Positions 60,301-64,000 of a DNA stretch of 64,000 bases are shown here, in pieces. The DNA is taken from positions 55,374-119,373 of the forward strand of contig JAJJXM010000101.1 of NCBI GenBank assembly GCA_024516155.1, given 5' to 3'. Position 1 is the stretch's first letter. Each line of letters opens with the position of its first letter. The notes under the pieces were generated by a model. That model saw only the letters and a list, made by a program, of their open reading frames with translations, did no database searches and was not told the DNA's origin. The DNA is from Pyronema omphalodes. Its lineage: Eukaryota; Ascomycota; Pezizomycetes; Pezizales; Pyronemataceae. Position numbers and translations under genes: made by a program.

Positions 60301-61308
60301 TTCTTCCAGGGAGTCAGGCTTGCCCTTCCCCGCTCGACTTATGGTACTCGCGAGTTCCAATTCCCCGGAAGTGGCAATTGATTTGGCGGGAGCGGTTTCC
60401 CAGTTCCCCGGTTCTTCCTGGTTGGTTGGTGCAGTAGCGGTTGATTTGGCGGGAGCGGTTTCCCAGTTCCCCGGTTCCTTCTGGTTGGCTGGCGCTTGCG
60501 GGGGTTGCCGCGAAGCGCACTGGGACGAGTCGGGATCGGCCTCGGTGGATTCCGCGCGCCTAGATCCCTGTACGCTTTCCATATCCTCGTCCTCCGACTC
60601 TTCCACCTCTTCTCCTTCGTCATCTTCTTCTATACTTTCTCCCCAGATCTCTTGGATGCAAAGCTCATCTTCCTCATCCGTCTGAAGCATCTCCTTCGGT
60701 TCTTCCATACCATAGGCGTGCTCCGCTTCCTCATGTATCCGTTGATTATATTCTTTTTCTGCCCCCCGTTCTGATACGGTCGTGGCATGGGGCGAAGTAG
60801 GAAGGCAGTTCTTTCCGCATTTCTCGGAGTTGAAGACAATCCTTCCTTCCTTCCAGTCGATGCTGGGATTGTGTTTCCGCAACCAAGGCAGTCCCAGGAT
60901 AATGGGTGCGTTGCCAATGGTAATACAGTGGAGCTTGATGTCTTCCCTATGGTCGTTGATTACCATGGTCACCATGGCATCGTGGGTTACTGGTCCCCCA
61001 TCCAATTCCCGTCCGTCTACAGCGAGAACCTTTCGTGGGGTTAATTTTTTCGCGCAGGGCAATCCCTGCTGTCTCACATATTTTCGATCTATAAAATTCT
61101 CCGTGGCCCCGCAGTCGATCATGGCCGTTGTTTGGTATTCTTTCTTATTTCGTCCGATTAACTTTACTCGCAGGATAATTTTTTCGTTTCTTCCGTATGG
61201 TCCTACACTCGAGATTCTATCCGCCGGTCCTGCCGTGGTTGAACTGGTGGGCGACAGTTGCCCCAGGAATCCACCTTTTCCTTTTATTCCTGGGGGTTCT
61301 CTTTTCCC
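57337..61308 (-). CDS. Gypsy-B Pol: protease, RT, RNase H, integrase, chromodomain
   Basis: Open from the frameshift site (about 61302) to TAA 57337-57339; the first ATG is 61122, immediately before protease D-C-G-A-T-E, so translation must enter upstream. Numbering from 61122 (1261 codons): an acidic linker (residues about 130-200) and a 21-residue duplicated segment with E-P-G-N-W-E-T-A-P-A-K near 220-255; RT with V-D-Y-R-R-L-N and catalytic Y-L-D-D; RNase H with E-T-D-A-S-D-Y; integrase zinc domain ending C-D-T-C, D-F-I-T-G-L, S-D-R-G-S-L-F, S-D-G-Q-T-E-R. The chromodomain has Y-R-V-K-W-T-G-F. The stop overlaps the ORF3 start (TAATG). Confidence 0.94.
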   Translation of the reverse strand, partial: GKREPPGIKGKGGFLGQLSPTSSTTAGPADRISSVGPYGRNEKIILRVKLIGRNKKEYQTTAMIDCGATENFIDRKYVRQQGLPCAKKLTPRKVLAVDGRELDGGPVTHDAMVTMVINDHREDIKLHCITIGNAPIILGLPWLRKHNPSIDWKEGRIVFNSEKCGKNCLPTSPHATTVSERGAEKEYNQRIHEEAEHAYGMEEPKEMLQTDEEDELCIQEIWGESIEEDDEGEEVEESEDEDMESVQGSRRAESTEADPDSSQCASRQPPQAPANQKEPGNWETAPAKSTATAPTNQEEPGNWETAPAKSIATSGELELASTISRAGKGKPDSLEEIIPPEYADYLSVFREKEAVGLPPHRHHDHRIPLMDGKVPPFEPLRALDEERLRVLRDYLEENEKRGWVRRSTSPAGAPIHFVKKKDGTLRLCVDYRRLNEITIKDRTPLPLVGEALDRLSNAKIYTKLDVRDAYHNLRIATGDEWKTAFRTKYGLYEYLVMPFGLTNAPASFQRWMNEVLSDYLDIFCIAYLDDILIYSDNMEEHRKHVRMVLERLRDVGLTLKPSKCEFHTKKTEYLGYIISPTGLQMDPEKIRAVKEWKEPVNVKGVQSFLGFANFYRRFIRDFSKITTPLTRLTKKQVPWEWNDETQRAFEQLKTAMISQPILQHFDPDRPLTLETDASDYAIGAVCSQPDDSNVLHPLAYFSRKLKEAELNYDIHDKELLAIVEALDKWSTYCKSTKHSIRILSDHKNLEYWQTKRDLNLRQARWAEQLANYDFTITYRPGKLAGKPDILSRESGDSPWEGEMKHRQNRSRVLLPQEVFHVNGTQLIRLTPDTPLITKIREKTKSDTELQEVIRKLREGIARDNRVPLGLCEEKDGLLLYEGLIWVPDDDDLRLQILRQHHDSQAAGHPGRARTLELVSRSFYWPQQRQYVTRYVDYCDTCKRIKPIKHAPFGLLRPLQIPERPWESISMDFITGLPEDGGMNAIWVIVDRLTKMAHFVACKDTMGPRELADGFLTHVVRAHGLPSSIISDRGSLFTSQFWKRVMEAMGTTRNLSTAFHPESDGQTERVNAILKQYLRAYCNYQQDNWNQLLPMAEFCYNNSRSGTTKVSPFFANYGYHPRFTQPLGEVAEGNPEVSKYVGALNRLHEDLRAEVHYAQTAHAEQANRHRHPDPVLRVGDRVWLKRKNVKTTRPSNKLDYKLLGPYTILSKVGSRAYKLDLPPNAKIHRVFHVSLLEPSQPTSTTIPGHIQPPPLPIVLDDEEEWEVEEIVDSRRHRGQIQYRVKWTGFHDPDTTWYPADNFQNSPDAITQFHRRYPNKPAPQL
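61261..61308 (-). promoter_or_regulatory. programmed -1 frameshift signal, Gypsy-B gag/pol
   Basis: Heptamer G GGA AAA (61302-61308) is in phase with Gag (TCG-GGA-AAA-GAG). After the 6-nt spacer GAGAAC, CCCCAGGAAT (61286-61295) pairs perfectly with ATTCCTGGGG (61261-61270), a 10-bp stem with 15-nt loop that contains the Gag stop. The pol frame has a TGA five codons upstream of the slip, which confines the shift to this site. Confidence 0.85.
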
Positions 61309-62192
61309 GACGTCTCACCGAGTCCCTCCTCTACCAATGTAGTTTCCGCTGCTCTGAATAATTTCTTACTTGGGCACTTCGCAGCGTAGTGTCCCACCTT
61401 CCCACAGTTAAAACATTCGTTATTCCGCGTCCGCCTCTCCTCCTCCGTCCTATCCCTTGGTTTCGGTCGACGAGTGGAATCTAATTCCATTGGTTCGGGG
61501 TCGGAGAGTCGAGATTCGTGTCCCTGCCCCTTAAGATGGGGGTGGTGATAGAATTGAGGTTCATACCGAGTCCTCAGGGTTCGGAAGTTGAATAGTCGGT
61601 TGTCTAACGCTATGGCCTTGTTGGCGAACTCCGTGAGATCCGTTGGTCGTTCATCAAGGAGTGCCAACTGTCGTTGGACGTCTGTGTTTAGTCCATCACT
61701 GAATTGATCGATGTAGGTCTCGTCATTGTATCTTAAATCGGATTTGATCCTTTGAAATTCGGCCCAGTATGCAGCGGCGGATCGCGCGCCCTGCCTGGTC
61801 ATCTTGAACTTTCTTCTTGCTACTTCTTTTGAGTCGGCTTCCCCGAAGGCCCTACTGACAGCAGTCTTAAAGGCCTCCCAGGTCGTGTATACGCTCTTCC
61901 CCTCCTTGATGGATGGCTCGATCCATGCCCAAGCGTTACCTCTACAGCGGGAGCTCGCATAGTTCACCTTTTTCTGTTCGGTGTCGAATCTATTCCCTTC
62001 ACAATTGAACTTCAGTTCACATTGCGTCAGGAATGCCCTCAGCTTGGTCCGTTCACCGTAGTACAGCTCCGGGTCCTCCACCTTGGGGTTACTGTTTGTC
62101 GTGGGGCGATGGAGTTGAATGAGGATCTGGTTCAACTGCTCCTGGGTCATAGTGACCGGAGTGACAAGTCCCAATCCTGCCGGGGTCGCCAT
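61284..62192 (-). CDS. Gypsy-B Gag
   Basis: 302 residues from ATG 62192 (M-A-T-P-A-G-L-G). The frame stays open upstream to the PBS but without an ATG; that leader includes a (K-T-Q)5 simple repeat and may be untranslated. The Gag core has Y-G-E-R-T-K-L-R-A-F-L-T-Q-C and A-A-Y-W-A-E-F-Q-R-I. One zinc knuckle, C-F-N-C-G-K-V-G-H-Y-A-A-K-C, lies near the C-terminus. Gag ends G-K-E-N-P-Q-E, the codons that include the frameshift heptamer. Confidence 0.92.
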   Translation of the reverse strand: MATPAGLGLVTPVTMTQEQLNQILIQLHRPTTNSNPKVEDPELYYGERTKLRAFLTQCELKFNCEGNRFDTEQKKVNYASSRCRGNAWAWIEPSIKEGKSVYTTWEAFKTAVSRAFGEADSKEVARRKFKMTRQGARSAAAYWAEFQRIKSDLRYNDETYIDQFSDGLNTDVQRQLALLDERPTDLTEFANKAIALDNRLFNFRTLRTRYEPQFYHHPHLKGQGHESRLSDPEPMELDSTRRPKPRDRTEEERRTRNNECFNCGKVGHYAAKCPSKKLFRAAETTLVEEGLGETSGKENPQE

Positions 62193-62429
62193 TTCCGCAG
62201 GGTCGTCGGTAGAGGTATGGGGGAGTTCGGGTGATTCGGGGGTCTGGGGTCTGGATGGTTGTTCGGGGGTCACTGGGCTTGCCGATCCGGTCGGTTCTTG
62301 TTCGATATGTTCTCCGAGCTCTTTTAGCTGAAAGGATGCCACTGTGTGCGCCTTCTTCTGGGTTTTCTGGGTCTTCTGGGTTTTCTGGGTTTTCTGGGTC
62401 TTCGTTCCGCGTTGGGTGTCGTACACAGG

Positions 62430-62439
62430 ACGCAATCAA
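62430..62439 (-). other. self-priming PBS of Gypsy-B
   Basis: On the minus strand TTGATTGCGT lies 1-2 nt after the LTR end and is the reverse complement of ACGCAATCAA in the LTR (minus strand of 62638-62647), 38 nt downstream of a GTATAAG box (62679-62685). A 10-nt perfect match; the same layout as Gypsy-A and Gypsy-C. Confidence 0.7.
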
Positions 62440-62440
62440 A

Positions 62441-63233
62441 TATCAGAATCCGTATCCACGGTTACTGACGACAGGCAGCGCCGGGTTTTCGGCGGCGAGG
62501 AGGGCGGCGGCGGGTTAGGTAAGGCTGGTAAATTGGGAATGGGCAAGGGTTTGTGGGCTTGGGAAATCACAGGTGAGTTTGGCGAGATGGGATATCACAA
62601 GGGAACTTTTGTAGATAGGATTGTGGTAAATAGAGACTTGATTGCGTGAAGAAATAAACTACATACAAATTTCCTCCTCTTATACTTGTTCCTTCATGAC
62701 TCGTGACTCAGCATTCTCCGCCTGCGGAGAATGCTCCCAATGCTAACCGCCGTGATAACTACATACATGACCAACATTCCCCAACATTTGCCAACCGCCG
62801 TAATTCCAAATAATAAAGCAAGATAACTAAACGCCGTAATTCCAAATAATAATAACAAGGAAAGAGTACATACCAAAAGAGATAACTACCGGCTAACCGC
62901 CGTGATTCCAAAATAGCAAAGAAAGAGTACATACCGAAAGAGATAACTTCCTGGCGAACCGCCGTGATTCCAAATAGTAAAGAAAGAGTACATACCAAAA
63001 GAGAGAAGTAAAAGATTCCAACATTTTCCTAGCCGCCGTGATACCTAAAAGAAATCCAAATAAGAAATAACTCCGAACATATGAAAATCCTCGGCAAGGG
63101 GCCCAGCCCCTTGCCCTAACCCTATCCCTTCACTTCATGACAGCGTAGCAGGTTGCTAGGGTGATGACGATCACCCATAGCCCTGCGGTGGTGACGGCGG
63201 AGGCCAGGAGCATGTCACGGGAGCGTTGTGACA
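62441..63233 (-). repeat. 5' LTR of Gypsy-B
   Basis: 793 bp, TGTCACAACG...CTGATA on the minus strand. It contains two perfect palindromes (62710-62735 and 63093-63115) and a series of degenerate units of about 60 bp around GGAATCACGGCGG (62750-63045). Confidence 0.97.
62679..62685 (-). promoter_or_regulatory. TATA box of Gypsy-B LTR
   Basis: GTATAAG on the minus strand, followed by AGGAGGAAAT, 38 nt before the predicted RNA 5' end. Gypsy-A has a similar TATATAAGAGGA. Confidence 0.6.
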
Positions 63234-63375
63234 ATTATCACATCTGAACCGAAGAATCTTATGTCCTTGAGACTCGATCCACGCTTTGTATTCTTGGAAT
63301 ACAGGTAGTACGGCATCTGTGGATTTTGATTTTAGAAAGTAAACTTTGGCGAAACGACTAAAGTCATCAATATAG
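63234..63375 (-). pseudogene. Copia-2 integrase, upstream fragment
   Basis: 142 bp encoding Y-I-D-D-F-S-R-F-A-K-V-Y-F through F-R-C-D-N of copia integrase, still an open frame. It is bounded by Gypsy-B (ending 63233) and the LTR starting at 63376. ATTAT (63234-63238) is the Gypsy-B target duplication; TATAG (63371-63375) is probably that of the next element. Confidence 0.93.
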
Positions 63376-64000
63376 TGTCACAACGCTCCCGTGACATGCT
63401 CCTGGCCTCCGCCGTCACCACCGCAGGGCTATGGGTGATCGTCATCACCCTAGCAACCTGCTACGCTGTCATGAAGTGAAGGGATAGGGTTAGGGCAAGG
63501 GGCTGGGCCCCTTGCCGAGGATTTTCATATGTTCGGAGTTATTTCTTATTTGGATTTCTTTTAGGTATCACGGCGGCTAGGAAAATGTTGGAATCTTTTA
63601 CTTCTCTCTTTTGGTATGTACTCTTTCTTTACTATTTGGAATCACGGCGGTTCGCCAGGAAGTTATCTCTTTCGGTATGTACTCTTTCTTTGCTATTTTG
63701 GAATCACGGCGGTTAGCCGGTAGTTATCTCTTTTGGTATGTACTCTTTCCTTGTTATTATTATTTGGAATTACGGCGTTTAGTTATCTTGCTTTATTATT
63801 CGGAATTACGGCGGTTGGCAAATGTTGGGGAATGTTGGTCATGTATGTAGTTATCACGGCGGTTAGCATTGGGAGCATTCTCCGCAGGCGGAGAATGCTG
63901 AGTCACGAGTCATGAAGGAACAAGTATAAGAGGAGGAAATTTGTATGTAGTTTATTTCTTCACGCAATCAAGTCTCTATTTACCACAATCCTATCTACAA
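63376..64000 (+). repeat. LTR of a second Gypsy-B family element, cut by window end
   Basis: Begins TGTCACAACG and follows the Gypsy-B LTR for the 625 visible of 793 bp, in opposite orientation. One substitution seen (C near 63800 in TTATTCGG). It could be a solo LTR or the 5' LTR of a full element on the plus strand. Confidence 0.93.

Larger units (their letters stand above)
46684..63233 (-). mobile_element. Gypsy-B, chromodomain Ty3/gypsy element with a third ORF, split by Gypsy-C
   Basis: On the minus strand it runs from LTR 63233-62441 through gag, pol and ORF3 to LTR 47476-46684. Target duplication ATTAT (46679-46683 and 63234-63238) lies in Copia-2. LTRs are 793 bp and differ at one base that I saw (46717 G, matching position C in the other). 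Ends are TGTCACAACG...CTGATA, so TG..TA rather than TG..CA. Without Gypsy-C and its duplicated 5 bp the element is 7653 bp. It has a self-priming site and a -1 frameshift signal. Confidence 0.95.
36005..63375 (-). mobile_element. Copia-2, Ty1/copia element split by three gypsy-type insertions
   Basis: Same family as Copia-1, opposite orientation. Pieces in element order on the minus strand: 63375-63239 (integrase), then Gypsy-B, 46683-46256 (integrase), then Gypsy-A, 38858-38652 (integrase end), intron 38651-38257, RT-RNase H 38256-36413, 3' LTR 36165-36005. The split points show 5-bp target duplications, so no copia sequence was lost at the A and B sites. Its 5' part lies beyond a third insertion at 63376 and outside the window. 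A few LTR substitutions against Copia-1 show it is a separate, somewhat diverged copy. Confidence 0.93.

Noticed and set aside
46684..63233. Possible CRISPR-like regular repeats in the Gypsy-B LTR
   Set aside because: The units are degenerate, adjacent rather than spaced by unique spacers, and lie in a eukaryotic LTR promoter.

Overview
The window looks like nuclear DNA of a filamentous ascomycete (Pezizomycotina; possibly Leotiomycetes, which is a guess). The evidence is short GT-AG introns (53-308 nt in host genes) with CTAAC/CTGAC-type branch sites, genes packed on both strands, fungal-type housekeeping proteins, and Ty1/copia and chromodomain Ty3/gypsy retrotransposons. All gene models were built by hand from reading frames and splice sites.

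Left part (1-36 kb). A 7-bp TTATGGG-type array and a tRNA-Val(AAC) gene are followed by a full-length copia element (Copia-1, 1799-7246, 5-bp target duplication AAAAT). Host genes follow: DNA polymerase alpha B subunit (POL12, -), a cytochrome P450 (-), a secreted protein of unknown function (+), a second tRNA-Val in inverted orientation, a copia gag relic, a METTL16-type m6A methyltransferase (-), a TIR DNA-transposon remnant, a La protein (-) divergent from the exosome subunit CSL4 (+), a 9-bp minisatellite, a SEC14/CRAL-TRIO protein (+), and a tandem pair of six-cysteine secreted proteins (+). Long stretches between them (12.3-16.1 kb, 19.3-20.3 kb, 26.2-28.8 kb, 32.2-34.8 kb) hold no gene I can support.

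Right part (36-64 kb) is a nest of retrotransposons. A second copia copy (Copia-2, - strand, 3' LTR at 36005) is split by three insertions, all within its integrase region: Gypsy-A (38859-46255, +, TSD GATGC), Gypsy-B (46684-63233, -, TSD ATTAT) and an opposite-facing element of the B family (from 63376, cut by the window end). Gypsy-B is itself split by Gypsy-C (47806-56697, -, TSD GTTCC) inside its third ORF. LTR pairs are identical or nearly so, hence the insertions are young.

The elements show much expression and replication machinery. Both copia copies carry a 392-395 nt GT-AG intron between integrase and reverse transcriptase that restores one frame when removed. Copia-1 has a PBS matching the anticodon arm of initiator tRNA-Met. 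All three gypsy elements have a PBS that is the reverse complement of a stretch within their own LTR near a plausible transcription start, as in Tf1 self-priming. All three have gag/pol -1 frameshift signals (G GGA AAA, G GGA AAA, G GAT TTT) followed after 5-6 nt by a stem-loop. Gypsy-B has a third ORF coupled to pol by TAATG, with Cys/His motifs and a C-terminal hydrophobic segment. No CRISPR array, rRNA gene or replication origin was seen.
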